Shown: positions 23,355 to 37,348 of the stretch, one piece after another
Layout of the letters: the number at the start of each line of letters is the position of its first letter
Numbering within the stretch: the stretch's first letter is position 1
Assembly: GCF_040958095.1 (NCBI RefSeq)
Contig: NC_091228.1
Location: forward strand, 10,765,496 to 10,829,495
DNA from: Procambarus clarkii
Taxonomy: Eukaryota > Arthropoda > Malacostraca > Decapoda > Cambaridae
Direction: 5' to 3'
DNA: 64,000 bases
The notes under the pieces: generated by a model
Seen by the model: the letters and a program-made list of their open reading frames with translations, nothing else
Database searches by the model: none
Told to the model about the DNA's origin: nothing
Translations under genes and position numbers: made by a program

Positions 23355-24050
23355 TTAGTCAAAGGTGAGTCCAGTGATTTGGGACAATCTTCTCCATCAC
23401 TTTGCATGGTATGCAAGTTAGTAGGACTGGCCTGTAGTTCAGTGCCTCCTGTCTGTCACCCTTCTGGAATATCGGGACTACATTAACCGTCGTCCAAGTT
23501 TTTGGCAATTCACTTGTCACCAGTGATTTGTTATACACCATGGCTAGTGGGTGACACAGAGCTTCAGCTCCTTCCTTCAGTATCCATGGTGAGATTCCAT
23601 CCGAGCCTATAGCCTTTGTCACTTCCAACTCTAGCAGATGCTTCTTCACCTTCCCACTGGTAATTACAAACTCATCTGGTGTTTGGTTAGATCTTCCCTC
23701 TCCTATCTCTGGGACTTTCCCTTGCTCTTCTGTAAACACCACCTGAAATTTCTAATCTAGTTCCTCGCACACTTCCTTGTCGTTTGTAGTGAATTCGTCT
23801 GCTTTTATCCTCAGTTTTATTACCTGTTCCTTACTGATGATTTTCTCCTAATGTGGCCATGCAGCAATTTAGGTTGAGTCTTTGCCTTGTTTGCTATGTC
23901 ATTTTCATATTGTCTTTCTGCCTCTCTTCTCACCCTGATGTATTCATTCCTGGCGCTCTGGTATCTTTCTCTGCTCACTAGTATCCTATTATTTCTGTAG
24001 TTTCTCCACGCCCTTTTACTCTGATGATGTGATGTATATCTTTGGTTAAA
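23355..24050 (-). pseudogene. CR1-like RT fragment (LINE C family)
   Basis: The frame 23,742-23,359 contains FTEEQGKVPEIGEG, LLELEVTKAIGSDGISPWIL, VVPIFQKGDRQEALNYRPV and CKVMEKIV, which are the RT1-RT2 blocks found in the plus-strand copy at 17,480-17,830. The linker upstream continues to about 24,050 with stops. It is an isolated internal fragment. Confidence 0.8.
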
Positions 24051-26795
24051 CGAGCATGTGGATTGACAGTCCTTAATTTGTGGTTGCTATCGTGGGGAAA
24101 CTTACTGCTTGACAGTATTTATGAGGGTGTCCAGCTGATGGATACCTTTTTTGATCAAAAGAATGGCAGTACGGATGACTACTGCTAGTTTATGGGTTAC
24201 CGTTAGTTTCAGGTACTCAAAGTTCTTTTAAGGTCATTGGTTGCTTCGCATTCCAGGATATATATAATAAAAGGGATTTTCTAAAATTTGTTTGGTAGAA
24301 GATGCATTCCCACTAGTTTCCTCTGTTGTAACCTACGTAAGCTGTACAACCGAACTCCTATTTCCTTATGGACTATCGGGATATTTAACCCGTCAAATTT
24401 GTTTGCCTGAAATACTATTCATTAGTAAGAACTGTTGAAACATTCAATTGCATTTTGGTGAAAGATTGAAAATGCCTTCTAGCCTAATATAACTAGGGTT
24501 GAAGAGGTCCTACGTTCAAAAACATATCCCCATTCCCTCTTCAGTAATGACTGGCTCTTTAGGGGACCATTACCTAGCTTCCAACCCTCCCAGTAATGGT
24601 ATATGATGTCCTGGTTTTCAACGCCATCTAGGGGTTTAGTGACAAAAAGCCTTTTGCTAAAAGTAATGGATTGTTTTTACCCGTCTTGAAAATTTAGATG
24701 TTGAAGTTTAATAGTCCCGAACCTCTAGTTAATTACCAGATTACTAATGTGCAAGGAAAAGTTATAATAATCCAGGGGTTGATAAGCTGGGTTGTGTCCA
24801 TCCAGCGTAACGGCCGTCCCTCGGGGTTGCCCAGCTAGCTTTCTCAAACTGCAACCACATTGTGTGTTATCAGTTACCATATCTAGATGAACCAGACTGA
24901 TAAAAGTGAGTTTGGGTGCTTCACAAACTCATTTGTTTAAGATTTTTTATCTTTTTATTTATTTATATTTTAAGAGGGGAGTGAGAATTTGCCTGTTACA
25001 TCAGTGACTAGCTATGTGATGGAAGATGAACAAACTTCATGAGAGCTGACCCCCTCTATGTCTACCGGCATAGAATTCGATACATCCACCATTTGGAAAC
25101 TGCCCATCAGCAACACCTTGGATCATCAGCTTTAAAAAATTCGTCAAGTTAACAGTAGGAATTGAGAATATTTAGTTTTTGGTGTGTACAAAACTGAAAA
25201 TATCTACTTAATTTAATTATCACCCTAAGATGGAGAATTTAATTGGGGACGATGAAGCTTTTGAAAAAGATTCGTCCAGTAATTTATTAGCAAGACCTGT
25301 TGAAACTTTCAGTTGTATTTTGGAATATGAATGAAAAGACCTACATAACCTAATTTAAATATGGTTGAAGTCCTTCGTTCAAAAAGCCTCTCCCTCTTGT
25401 GTGAGTACCTGCACCCCCAAGTTGAGGTGCGGCACCGTGCGTAAAGATGATCGGTTTAAAAGAGAAAATAAATGAAGCGAAAACGATAGTGAAAATTAGA
25501 AAATACTTTAATTTAACGAAGGAGGAAAGATTAGCGTTGAAAGCGTTAAAACGAAGAGTGACAAAACAGGCAGGTAACGGTGGTGCAGTGATAGTGTGAA
25601 AATTTGTTATCTACAGAAAAATTTCATAAACTAATGATAAACTAAACGTAATGAAAATTTTTACATAAACTTGACGTTTATGTAAAATATTCCAGCCCAA
25701 TATAACCTGCCTAAGATACACAAGTAGAAATTAACCATAACATATGGCAGCGTAGGCCAGTCTTAAGTGGGTGCAGGGCACCAACTAGACCTATAGACTG
25801 GATCTGAACAGTACTATTAACCCCGCTTCTACAATTACTTAGAAAGTTAAATGACAACGGAATACAATCAATCAGGGACCCTATACCAAGGAAAGCTGTC
25901 CTTTTCTCTTTGGATGTTGTCTGTGTGTCCGAGCATACTGCAGATTGAAGAAGCCAGAAACGTAAGCAGAATTTTTTACCTTAATAATCAAGTTCAGACT
26001 GGCCCTCAAACAAACAGCAGTCCTCAGGCTTCCAATCAAGCAATTACTTGAGGAGGCAATACTTCATGTGATGATAGACGCCCTCCTAACCCTTAATAAT
26101 AGAACCTACAGACAAATCAAGGGGAACAGCAATCAGTGCTTCGAGCAGTGTGGTGGCTGCTGCTGCTTTAGATTTAGCTACTCGGAACTAATACATCTAT
26201 GTAGCACTGGCTATGGTGAGCCCGTAATTGAGTTTGGCTATTCACGATAACCTTGTTACTCTGATATTTGGGTCAGTTTTAAATGAAGGTAGTTTCCTTC
26301 TTTTCGCACTGGTTTAAGTCATTTGTTTTCGTAACATTATCTTGTGTCGGATATAGCCGCACCATTTTCACTATTGTGTCCCATTCTTCAACTACTTTTC
26401 TAAGTATCGTAGTGGCTGTGGATTTTGAATTTTAATGCAGCTGATCTTGTTGGTTGCATGTTGAGTTTCAGGCACAGGGCTTCACTTTCCAGTAAGTAAT
26501 GAAACAGTAGCACTTCTGGATCTGTTCCAAAGACAAAACACTAACTATTGGGTTTATTACCTCCCAGCAGCACTTGTAGCCAAGTCTTACTCTGTGTATG
26601 GCTACTACAATGTGTCTGGATAGCATTTTGCCAGGCTTGAAAGAGGCTCACCCAGTGGCTTGTTCATACATCATTGCACTGGCTCTGCCTTCTGTCACTT
26701 TGGCTGTGTGGCGACTTTTGATAGGAGTATTTTCTTCATAATTTGCCTCTAAATCTCTGAAGAACTTTGTTTATTTTACCTGTACAACAGTTAAA
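24051..26795. other. Long intergenic stretch without a recognisable gene
   Basis: Short frames only. A diverged direct repeat links about 24,420-24,530 with 25,295-25,395 (shared CTGTTGAAAC, TTTTGG, GGTTGAAG and GTTCAAAAA blocks). Nothing else is supportable. Confidence 0.4.
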
Positions 26796-27598
26796 TCAGT
26801 GGCAGTTTTTGCTAGCAAGTGTCTTTTCATTATCAACTATGACGATGTGACTTGGTATCCAATTTAGGGCGATTGACAGATTGAATGTGAGGCCATAGTA
26901 CTGGGAATGATGGAGATGGAACGGGAAAGACAAAAGAGCGAGAGTAGAGACAGGAAGAGGCCTCGACATCGAACTGGAGGCGGAAAATAGAACCTGATAT
27001 CTAGTGGAGAAAGCTGCCGGAATTTCACCGACTACCGCCCTCAGGGACTTATAAGACGACACATTGAAAACAGCCTGGGATGAACATTCACCTGAATTTA
27101 CTTTAGAACTACTAATGCTAGTGGTCTCTATAACGGCAGGTAGCCGTCGGCTTGTCAAAGATCCTTCCCCGCCATTTGCCCTGATCTTTTCCAATTGTAT
27201 TTTAAAGCCCACCAAAGTTTTGGCATTTGCGACTTCGGCGGGTAAGCTGTTCCACGGGTTTATATCACTATGGGTAAAAAAAAAATCATTTTTTTTTCTG
27301 TCCTACAGTGTGGCGTTTTGAACTTTAACCCGTTGCTTCTCGTTCTTGTTGAATCTGACCTTTTGAAGAAATTGTTCAGATCGTCATCCTCTAACTTGCT
27401 CAGTATTTTATTTAAGATCTGTTTCGATGGTAAAGTTTTGATGAGATCCGCCCTGTCATGCCTGGTTTGCTGTGTCAGCCCAGTGGCACTCCTCCGTTTC
27501 TGATACGGAAGATGACTAAGCTTTGGGATAATTTTTGTTGCCCCGTGTTGCACTTGTTGCACTGACCTTGAAGATGAGGTCTCCATGCCTGCAATCAT
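26796..27598 (-). pseudogene. LINE E C-terminal domain fragments
   Basis: VQHGATKIIPKLSHLPYQKR and DRADLIKTLPSKQIL (27,598-27,260) are followed in another frame by an INPWNSLPAEVANAKTLVGF-like end and QLEKIRANGGEGS. These are typical RT C-terminal blocks of CR1/jockey-superfamily LINEs. Confidence 0.75.
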
Positions 27599-27879
27599 TC
27601 AGGTGAGTGCGTACCAGACTTATACAAGTGGACTACTTTTTTTTTCTTGAAGATAAAGGTACACTTGATTATTCCCAGGATTTGTTTTGCTTTTTTAATA
27701 CCTCTCCCACTAGTTGTGTAATTTTAAGTGAATGAAGGATTCTGACTCCAAGGTCCTTTTTTCATCTATCTGTTGTAAGGTAGAGCGGTCAATTTGGTAG
27801 TTGTGACGTGGATTGTGTTATGCCCACATGCAGGGTCTTGCATTTATCGTCATTATAAAGCATTTACCAGTAATTTGAC

Positions 27880-28700
27880 CATTTGTAGAGTTCATGTATC
27901 TCTCTTTGTAAGGCCTCAATATCACTGTCACTTCCCACGTTACCATTGATCATGGTGTCATTTGCGAATTTGATGATGTGGTTTGTAATATTCTCATCTA
28001 TGTCACTAATGTATATGACAAAAAGGGGTTAGCTCCAAAATGGACACCTGTGGCACCCTACTTAGCAAATTTCCCCAGCCAGATTAATTCCCATTTAGCA
28101 CGACCTTTTGTTTTCTGTTTTAACCATTGTTTTATCCATTCCAGTATTCTCCCATTCATTCCCTGTACCTGCAATTGCAATGACAGTCTCATGTGGTACC
28201 TTGTTAAAAGCTTTAGCAAAGTCCATGTAAGCTACATCTACCTCAAGTCTTGTCTGAATAGACAATTACCGTTTCCAGAAATATGAGCAGGTTAGTAAGG
28301 CAGAATCTATTTAACAAACCCCAGTTGCGTTTATTTTACAAAAATTTTCTCTGCCATATGTTGTATGACTCCTAAGGGAGGGGGTCCTTCCATGAGCTTC
28401 CAGATGTGTGATGTCAAGCTGGTCGGACTTTTCTTCTCCTGAGCTCTTTCGGCTTTAAATTTTTTTTTTTTAAACTGTTGCATATTTTCAATCCAGGGGA
28501 ATTATCCCTAGGTCCAGTGGATTGTCTGAAAGTGAGTTTCAATGGTATTCATCGTGCATTTGACAGTTCCTTCATCACTTTTGATTGAAATCCATCCATA
28601 ACTGGGGCTTTTGCGTCTTAGTTTGTCAATGGTCTTCCTGATTGTATCACACGTAATGGGGTATATCCCCTAATTCATTCTCTTCACTTCAAACATTTGT
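27880..28700 (-). pseudogene. LINE E reverse transcriptase remnants
   Basis: The reverse complement reads, with frame changes, YMDFAKAFNKVP (motif A), then a GVPQVSILELTPF-like degraded block, YISDIDENI and IIKFANDTMI (degraded FADD box), and LQREIHELYKW. The catalytic Asp pair is altered, so it is inactive. Confidence 0.7.
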
Positions 28701-28880
28701 GTGGGTGATGGAATTCCTTTCAGCCTTTCTTGTGTGAACACTGATATAAAGTATTCAGTGTTTGCTGCCCCTTTTATCACCTAATAAAACTTGGTTAGTC
28801 TCATGTTTTGGGGGTCCTGTAGAGTCCTTTGTTATGGTTTTACTTCGTATATGCATAGAAAAAATTTGGATCTTCCTCTT

Positions 28881-29949
28881 ATGTTTTGGGCAAGTTTCTT
28901 TCGTAGTTTCTTTCGGCTAATCTGATTGCGTGGATAGCTGAATTTAATGCTCTTTTTATATATCTCATGATCAATGTAATTAAGATGCAGATAACATCAA
29001 TGGAAGGGACGATATGAGTAGTGTAAAGTGCGACTAGAGCGACGCGCGCCATCTGCCCAGGTGGCACTCTTGAGTGCCAGCTGGGCAGGTGTGGCGCTCG
29101 CTCAAGTCGCAAAGGGTTTGGGGGGAATTTCCCCGGAAGTTTGGCGCGTGTCGGACGCGTGTGAGCGTCCGGTGTTAGGGTATGTGGTCAGGAAAGATGG
29201 GAGGTTCTGTTGTTGTTGGGGGTGTAGGAGAGTATGTGTGGTAGAGTAAGAAATACAAGGATAAGAGTGGAATATGTGGAAAGAGTAAATGAATATGTAT
29301 GTGTGTTTGCCGTAGACTTAATCCTGTGTGTAGATAATAGTTTTTGATGATAGTAAGTAAGCTATGTAGAGGATGAGTGAGAGGGGTCCCAACATAGTCT
29401 GTTATGTTGTTTGGGGTGGGGGGAAGGGTGAGGGAGGGAGGGAGGGATGGAAGGGTGAGGGGAGGTCCCCCTCGGCGTGAGACTGCTCAGGGGTCATTTG
29501 CGGTTTTGACAACCATTAGCTCCCCCTACAGGAAGCCGTAAGTGGGAGAGGAGGGTAAGAGAGAGCAGAGTCCAGGAGGAGTGATGTGGTCCATTTGCCT
29601 TAATGGCTTTTCGATGTCTTAAGACAAGTCTTGGAGATGTTCACCCCAGCATGGCTCTACCTCCACTGCGATTCGTTAAGGAGGGGGCTAGGGTCTTACT
29701 TCCGCCAGCAGGGGGCTCACCTGTCATCGTCAATCACCCCCACCCCTCCCATACCATCAGGGGGCCCCCCTCTCCATCCCCTCCACTACCTTCTAGAGTG
29801 GGGCACCCCTCTTCCCCCTTACCTTCTAGAGTGGTACGGACCAGGATCACATACCGTCACATCGACCTGAGAAGTGTCACCACATGGCACATCGCTTAGT
29901 AAACTCAGTCAAAGTCAGTAGGTTAGCGTTTACTAAAAGAGGGAAACAT
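28881..29949. other. Spacer with a hairpin, G-rich and C-rich tracts
   Basis: Holds the 29,029-29,111 hairpin and a GGGA-repeat patch near 29,430. No gene recognised; frames at 29,603-29,899 are low complexity. Confidence 0.4.
29029..29111. repeat. Near-perfect 40-bp hairpin with 2-nt loop
   Basis: The arms 29,029-29,069 and 29,072-29,111 are reverse complements with few mismatches (TGCGACT.GAGCGA ... CTGCCCAG.TGGCACTC) around TT at 29,070-29,071. It is compatible with a foldback transposon remnant or a transcribed hairpin. Confidence 0.8.
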
Positions 29950-30516
29950 TTCACATCGTCACGGAGACGCGATCTCTACCTACAAATTGTTCTTGTTAAC
30001 TGTGATCATTGAAATGTATGCATGTTTACTCAATCTCCATCACCTCTTCTTCCTACAGCCATTACTGTTGTGCAGAGCTTGTATCACACAACGGTGTTAT
30101 CATAGCAAGACAATGTCACAGAATGTTCAAGACTCCTGAATGAATGAAACGGCATTCCGTCTCGTTAAGGTCTAACCTTCGCGGCGGTTTGAGACGTTGT
30201 GAGATGGACTAGGTAGTGGGATGGCCTTACCCTCTCCCCATCCACCCCCCCCCCAAACCCCTACCCCCTCCCACCCCACTCCTCTCTCCTTACCATCAAC
30301 CATTGTTCTGTGCAAAGCCTTTAGTATTTTTTCTGATCATATGTATAACCTTGTATCGCATCGTGACCAACATGGTATCATCATTCTTTGCTCAAATAGC
30401 ATTTTTTAAGAATATCCAGTCATAAGCTGGTCTTCAATCTTATTATTATAACAAATCATAATTTGTTGTAAACACAACTGCATGGGATATACATAGCAGT
30501 CAGTCAGTCAGTCAGT

Positions 30517-30912
<396 letters not shown>

Positions 30913-31362
30913 CAGATCATTTAATAATTGGGGGGAAAGTAACATCATTTCCTTTCTCCTGCTGCCGCTGTTCACGTATCTTTTTTCATTTCACTTAGAC
31001 TGACAGCGCACCAGAGGATGGACGACTAATGTCAATTTTCGAGCCCCCATCACTCTCACCCTTACAACCTTGTAAGGTAACACGACCAACATGATGACAT
31101 CGTTCTTTGCTCAAATATCATTAATGTAACGTGATCAATATAGTAACTTCGTTCTTTGCCCAAATAACATTTTAAGAGTAACGAGCAACTTTCTGTCCGA
31201 TGTCTGAATAATGAAATGTAAACCATGTTTAGCCATTACATCCAAACACAATAAAATATTACCACAAGCTTGTTTAGTTCTTGTATCACATAACGTAACG
31301 TAGCGTTTATTTAACAACTGGTAGACATAACATAATATAGCTTCATATTCACTGTGGTAAAA

Positions 31363-31364
<2 letters not shown>

Positions 31365-31416
<52 letters not shown>
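31365..31416. repeat. (CA)n microsatellite
   Basis: About 26 uninterrupted CA dinucleotides. Confidence 0.98.
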
Positions 31417-31417
<1 letters not shown>

Positions 31418-33090
31418 CACGGTCAGTCCTCGCTATAGCTCAAACGCGCCGTTCATTCTCTCTCCCTTAGGTGAGCATTGTTCCACACATACAAATTCCA
31501 AGCAAAGTAAACATATATAAGACAATGTGGAAAAACATAGTCTTGATACTATTATTAAATTGACTTGTTCATTATCCCCGAGTTCAAGGCTGCCTCTTAA
31601 GACCTACATCGTCCAAATGTAATCACCAATCGATGAGAATAAGACCGGATGAGTCGATAGTGAAATAGCTCTGGGCTATGTCTATTTTCAGTTCTTGTAA
31701 CACAGTCAATGTAGCGTAATGGGAAAACAGACTTTCTACTGCCTACATAAATAGCATTTGAAAATGTATGCAAGTCTAGACAATCTCCTATAGCTCTTAC
31801 ATTCTAAACACAAATAAAATATTAGCACACGCTTGCATCGCATTATATCATCATTAAGTAACGTGGAGATCTGGCTGATGTCCGAATATCATTATTGAAA
31901 TGTGAACCCCATTTAGCCAAACACAATATCTCCATTACATATCATAGCATATAAATATTACGGTCTGCAAGTTTTAGCCTCTGTAACACATTGTAACGTA
32001 ACGTGGAAATCATCATCATCATATTTCTACAGACCAAATAACATTTTTAAATGAAAGTATGACTTAGTCCATCTCCATTACATCTCTTACCATATAAATA
32101 TTGGCGTCTACCAGTTTTAGCCCTCTGTAACACAATGTAACGTAACGTAACGTAACGCAAATCAACTTTTTGCAGTCCAAAATGTCATTTTGAAACGAAA
32201 AGTGATGCTTAGTCCATCTCCATTACAGCTCTTACCATATAAATATTGGTGTCTACCAGTTTTAGACCCTGTAACACATTGTAACGTAACGTGGAAATCA
32301 TCATCATCATATTTCTACAGACCAAATAACATTTTTAAATGAAAGTATGACTTAGTCCATCTTCATTACATCTCTTACCATATAAATATTGGCGTCTACC
32401 AGTTTTAGCCTCTGTAACACAATGTAACGTAACGTAACGTAACTCAAATCAACTTTTTGCAGTCCAAAATGTCATTTTTAAATGAAAGTATGACTTAGTC
32501 CATCTCCATTACATCTCTTACCATATAAATATTGGCGTCTACCAGTTTTAGCCCTCTGTAACACAATATAACGTAACGTAACGTAACGCAAATCAACTTT
32601 TTGCAGTCCAAAATGTCATTTTTAAATGAAAGTATGACTTAGCCCATCTCCATTACATCTCTTACCATATAAATATTGGCCTCTACTCGTTTTAGCCCTC
32701 TGTAACACAATGTAACGTAACGTAACGTAACGCAAATCAACTTTTGCAGTCCAAAATGTCATTTTTAAATGAAAGTATGACTTAGCCCATCTCCATTACA
32801 TCTCTTACCATATAAATATTGGCCTCTACCCGTTTTAGCCCTCTGTAACACAATGTAACGTAACATAACGTAACGCAAATCAACTTTTGCAGTCCAAAAT
32901 GTCATTTTAAAATGAAAGTATGACTTAGTCCATCTCCATTACATCTCCTACCATATGAATATTACGGTCTACCAGTTTTAGCCCTCTGTAACACAATGTA
33001 ACGTAACGTGGAAAATCAACTTTGTCTGATGACCAAATAACATTATTGAAAATGACATCCATGTTTAGCCATTACATCCAAACACAAAGA

Positions 33091-34204
33091 AAAATATTAC
33101 CGCATTTCTTGAGAAACTTATATGTGGAGATCATATCTCTAGAGTCCACACAATAAGCCACACATCACACATCTTCTGTTTTCAAATCACAGTTCGCATC
33201 TAATTTAATGTTATTTTTTTTTTTTTGCAGAAACTATGTTTTGAGAATATGCTCAATGTCAGCAATTACTATTCGTATCATCAAACTCCTTTCAGTCATC
33301 AAAAACAAGCAGAGGTGCCGCATAAACCACTAAAGATTTGATGTATGCAAGGTACATTATTTTTGACAATTCTGTCGCCGACACACCTTAGCGAGATGAC
33401 TGCGCGCAACAGTACCCTAGCACTCTTAATAATTTTATTCAAGCACTGTTAACATAGCATAATGTAAGATTTTTTTTTCACATTTCATATCGCGTGTGTA
33501 GATTAGAGAGAGAAGGCAAACGTAGCTTGCAGCTAGTCAAAACTTATCATAACAGATATGATTTCACAGAGTTTTCAACCTTTGCCAGTTTTTCAATGTT
33601 TTCTCTTCACTTGTGCTAAGTGAGTCAGACAAAATGTGACATTTCATTTCATTATTAGCCAGGCAATATGCTATTAGCTAGATAGTCAAAACATATAACG
33701 AGCATTATTTCACAGGAATTTTTTCTAGCAAATATGCTTCCTTTAAGCAGTTCAACACATCAAACACCAGCAGTCCGTGAAATTCCCTTTAGTCAATAAT
33801 CATCCTTTACAGTATTTCTTGACTAAAATAGCACTCCAAAACATAAGTGGTCATTTTTATTCTCACTGTCGCACTATAGTCAATAATTTGTTTCGCAGAG
33901 TGACAAGTTATGCCTAGTGATGAGATTTCACGGTGAGCATAGTTTAAGAGAGTTCACACTGTATTAATTACGGTCATGGATATCTTATGTTATGTTTATG
34001 AATATCATTACTTCTTATTTTTAACATTTTTCTTGCCCCCCAGCTTTTCAGTCTTCTCTTATTCTTTTTCAAATAAAGTTTGCTTACTGTTTTCCAGTAG
34101 ATTGGCTTCACATTACATATATTAATCAATTTTCAAATTCAGTTCAGTTTCTTTTTCAATATCACAGCTTTGTTGTCCCCCTGCCAGTATCTAGTTCAAG
34201 ACCT
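33091..34204. other. AT-rich spacer, no gene seen
   Basis: AT-rich DNA between the two satellite arrays. No coding or structural feature that I can support. Confidence 0.4.
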
Positions 34205-35200
34205 CTTATTATCAATGTCATTAATACTGCTATCATCAACCATGTATTGGATGTCTCAGACATTCAGTTAACAACGTAGTAAGTGTTTAATGAACGTGAG
34301 AATCACTTCATGTGCGCTCATTTTAGTTTAGTTTAAAGTTTTCCATCTTGAATTAATACTACTATCACCAACTATGTATTGGATAGCTCAGACATTCAGT
34401 TAACAACTCAGTAAGTGAAAATCACTTCATGTGAGCTTATTTTTAGTTTAGGATAAGGTTTTTCCATCGTGAAATACTATTATCATTAACCAAGGTATTG
34501 GGTGGCTCTACCATTCAATTTACAACTCAGTAACTGTTTACTGAACATTGTTATCCCTCCATGCGACCTCATTTTTTTAGTTTAAAGTTTCTCCATCGTA
34601 AAAAAATAAAATATTACTATCACCAGCCATGTATCGGGTGGCTCAACCATTCAGTTTACAACTCAGTAACTGTTTACTGAACGTAGATATCCCTCCATGC
34701 GACCTCATTTTTTAGTTTAAAGTTTCTCCATCGTAAATAAAAAATAAAATATTACTATCACAAACCTTGTATTGGCCAGCTCCGGCATTCAGTTTACAAC
34801 TCAGTAAGTGTTTACTGAATGCAAAATCGCTACATGTGTGGTCATTTAGTTTAAAGTTTCTCAATCTTAAAATATTACTATCATCATCAACCATGCATTG
34901 GCCGGCTTAGTCTTTCAGTTTACAACTCAGTAAGTGTTTACTAAATGCAAAATCGTTACATGTGTGGTCATTTAGTTTAAAGTTTCTCAATCTTAAAATA
35001 TTACTATCATCTTCAACTATGCATTGGCTGGCTTAGTCTTTCAGTTTACAACTCAGTGAGTGTTAACTGAATGTGGAAATTATCACGTGTGAGCATTTAG
35101 TTTAGTTTTAAGTTTCACAATCAATTAAATACTATCATCAATCCTGTATTGGGCTGTCGGGCATTCAGTTATCCACTCGGTGAGTGTTTACTGAACGTCG
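34205..35200. repeat. Second satellite array, ~125-135-bp unit, about 8 copies
   Basis: Units contain CATTCAGTTTACAACTCAGT, GTGTTTACTGAA, TAGTTTAAAGTTTCTCCATC and ATATTACTATCA. The CATTCAGTT box recurs at about 34,262, 34,392, 34,516, 34,650, 34,786, 34,915, 35,040 and 35,163. Confidence 0.85.
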
Positions 35201-35242
35201 AAATCATTTCCTGTGGGCCCATTTTTTACTTGAACCCGTCTC

Positions 35243-35301
35243 CACTCCAAACCGGACCTGCGGTCTGAGTCGGGACCGCAGGTCCTGACTGGTTTGGAGT
35301 G
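35243..35301. repeat. Imperfect hairpin at the truncated end of LINE B copy 2
   Basis: CACTCCAAACC + GGACCTGCGGTC, an 8-nt loop, then GACCGCAGGTCC and GGTTTGGAGTG, with a TGACT bulge. LINE B homology stops right here. Confidence 0.8.
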
Positions 35302-35400
35302 AAGGCGACAACTGTGAAATGAGAAGTTGGAGGTCAAGGAAATTGGCGTAAAATCCACGGAAGTTCCATTGAAGAAAAGACATCAGCAAAGAGAGAGAGG
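35302..35400 (-). pseudogene. LINE B copy 2 endonuclease start, truncated
   Basis: FLQWNFRGFYANFLDLQLLI is the opening block of the EEP domain, as in copy 1 near 11,060. The sequence then leaves the family at the hairpin. Confidence 0.75.
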
Positions 35401-35599
35401 AGAGCAACAGAGGGCAAAGAAGAAACAAAGGTGAAGAAGGAACACAGCACGCTAAAAAAAGCACACAGTCAGGATCAGGGTCAGCGAAGTCAGGGTTAGG
35501 GGGCATGAGTAAACTGAGTAAAGAAGGAGGGAAAGAAGCGGGAGGACAGACCAGAGGTGGACGAGCAGGGTCTGGAGGAGGTGGAAGGGGAGGAGGAGG

Positions 35600-37348
35600 G
35601 GCAGAAAGAGGGGAGCGCACCTCAGCAAGGGCAGTAACCGAGATGGAGCCGGGGGCTAAAGAAACCCCCACAGTAGGAACAGGGGGCTAAAGAAACCCCC
35701 ACAGTAGGAACAGGGGGCTCCACCACCAAAACGGGAGGGGAAGGAACGATAGAATCAGAGACAGGGGGTGAAGAAGAAAGCGAAGCCTTCTTACCGACAG
35801 GGAAGGAGGAAGGAGAGGAGCCAGGTTTCCGCTTGTGACTCAAAGATACAGGCGTCCCAGCAACAATGTACTGGGCAACAGACTTCAGCGTCTCGATAGA
35901 AGAAGAGCGAGAGCGAACAACACAACCATCAGGAGAGCGATGGGCATCGGCCCGCACAGTGAGGCAGCGTAGAGAGCCAAGAGACGAAAGAGAATGACGG
36001 GAAGGAGGACTAGAGGGAGAGGAAAAAGAAGACACAGGAGACGTGACAGACTGGGTAGAAAGAAGGGGAGCCCTAGACAGAGAACCAGGAGGGGGACCCT
36101 TCGGAACAGAACGGAGGGAAACAGGGAGGTGGTGGTGGGCGTGTCTGGGTCTAAGGTTCGGAAACGGATGTGAGAATGAAGAAGGCGGGAAGGACGAGGA
36201 GAGGAAGAGCACACCACGCGAGCATAGGAGACACCAGCGATAGAGGGGAGACGATGAACTTGGCGCCGAGCCTCAGGAAAAGACAAACGGTCCCGGTGCT
36301 TCAAGTTGAGGACAGCCGCCTCAAGTTTGTAACGAATATACGTACGGGAGAAGGTAGGGTGGGCCTCACCGCAATTGAGGCAGCGGGCCTGGGGGAGAAG
36401 TGCACTCCAACTTAGAGTGACCCTCGCTTCCACACAGGGAACAGAGAGAGACAGGACTAGAGAATTTGAGGGCACCATGCCCAAACCTCCAGCACTTACC
36501 GCAGAGCCGAGGAGATGGAGTATATTCCTGAACGGAGCATCAGGCACCAGCAAGAATGACAGAGGGTGGAAGGGTCCTACCATCAAAGGAAACCTTCACA
36601 ACCCAAAGGGACAGACGGCGATGACCACGAGGGGGACGAGAAAATGTATCCACCTGGAGAACAGAATGACCCTGGGCCTCGAGGATATGCTTGATATGCT
36701 CGTGGGATCTCAGTCCTTGAGATCCCTAACCCCGGTCGCAACATGGTGCGGGAGGAGAACAGTGCCAACACTGGCATTCAACCGGGCGTTCTTCAAGACC
36801 TGAACAGGGGTTTCACCAAGGCAGGATAAGGCGGCCAAGCGGGTAGCCACATCCTGAGAAGGAGCAGCAACGACACGGGTACCAAGACGGGTGGGGTTGA
36901 AGGTAACAGAGGCATCCACGGAATCGACAAGATGCTTATGAAGGGAAAAATCGTCAGGAGGAGTTGAATCCAAAGATTGGAGGTCAAAGTATTTAGTCCA
37001 CGTAGCAGGACCAAACAAAGCATGGAACGAAATAGGATGGGAAGGGAGTATACGAGAGTGGTCGTGACGGGGACGGCGATGAGAACTCTTAGAGAGAGAC
37101 GGGTCGAAAGGTGCAGTAGTCACAAGAAGAGATGGAGCCATGCAAGAGAACGAGACGGTCACCACAGCAGGCTTGGGGCTCGACCCAACCACAGAGGAGG
37201 GAGGGGAGCAGGGAGGAAGAGTCCGGTCTGGGTCTAAACCGTGTCCTGTAGCGGGGGCTACAGATCCTGGTCTTCCAGGACGGTCCGACCCGGGGGCCTG
37301 GTCGCCCACCCCATGAGCCTGGGAAAGAGAAGTCAAGTCGTCATCCAT
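35600..37348 (-). pseudogene. LINE B copy 2 ORF1 (gag-like)
   Basis: Start at 37,348-37,346 (MDDDLTSLSQAHGVGDQ). The frame runs to 36,710 and includes the TKYFDLQSLDS to NASVGTVLLPHHVATGVRDL core. It continues in other frames through a Cys-rich region (36,586-35,885: ARCLNCGEAHPTFSRTY) and a Ser/Pro tail with PVGKKASLSSSPP. The same architecture and breaks in different places from copy 1 show independent decay. Confidence 0.75.

Larger units (their letters stand above)
26796..28880 (-). mobile_element. LINE E: 3' half of a third LINE family
   Basis: The minus strand carries, in order, RT remnants (about 28,700-27,880) and a C-terminal domain (27,598-26,796). The endonuclease is not recognisable. 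Its C-terminal blocks differ from LINEs C and D. Confidence 0.7.
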
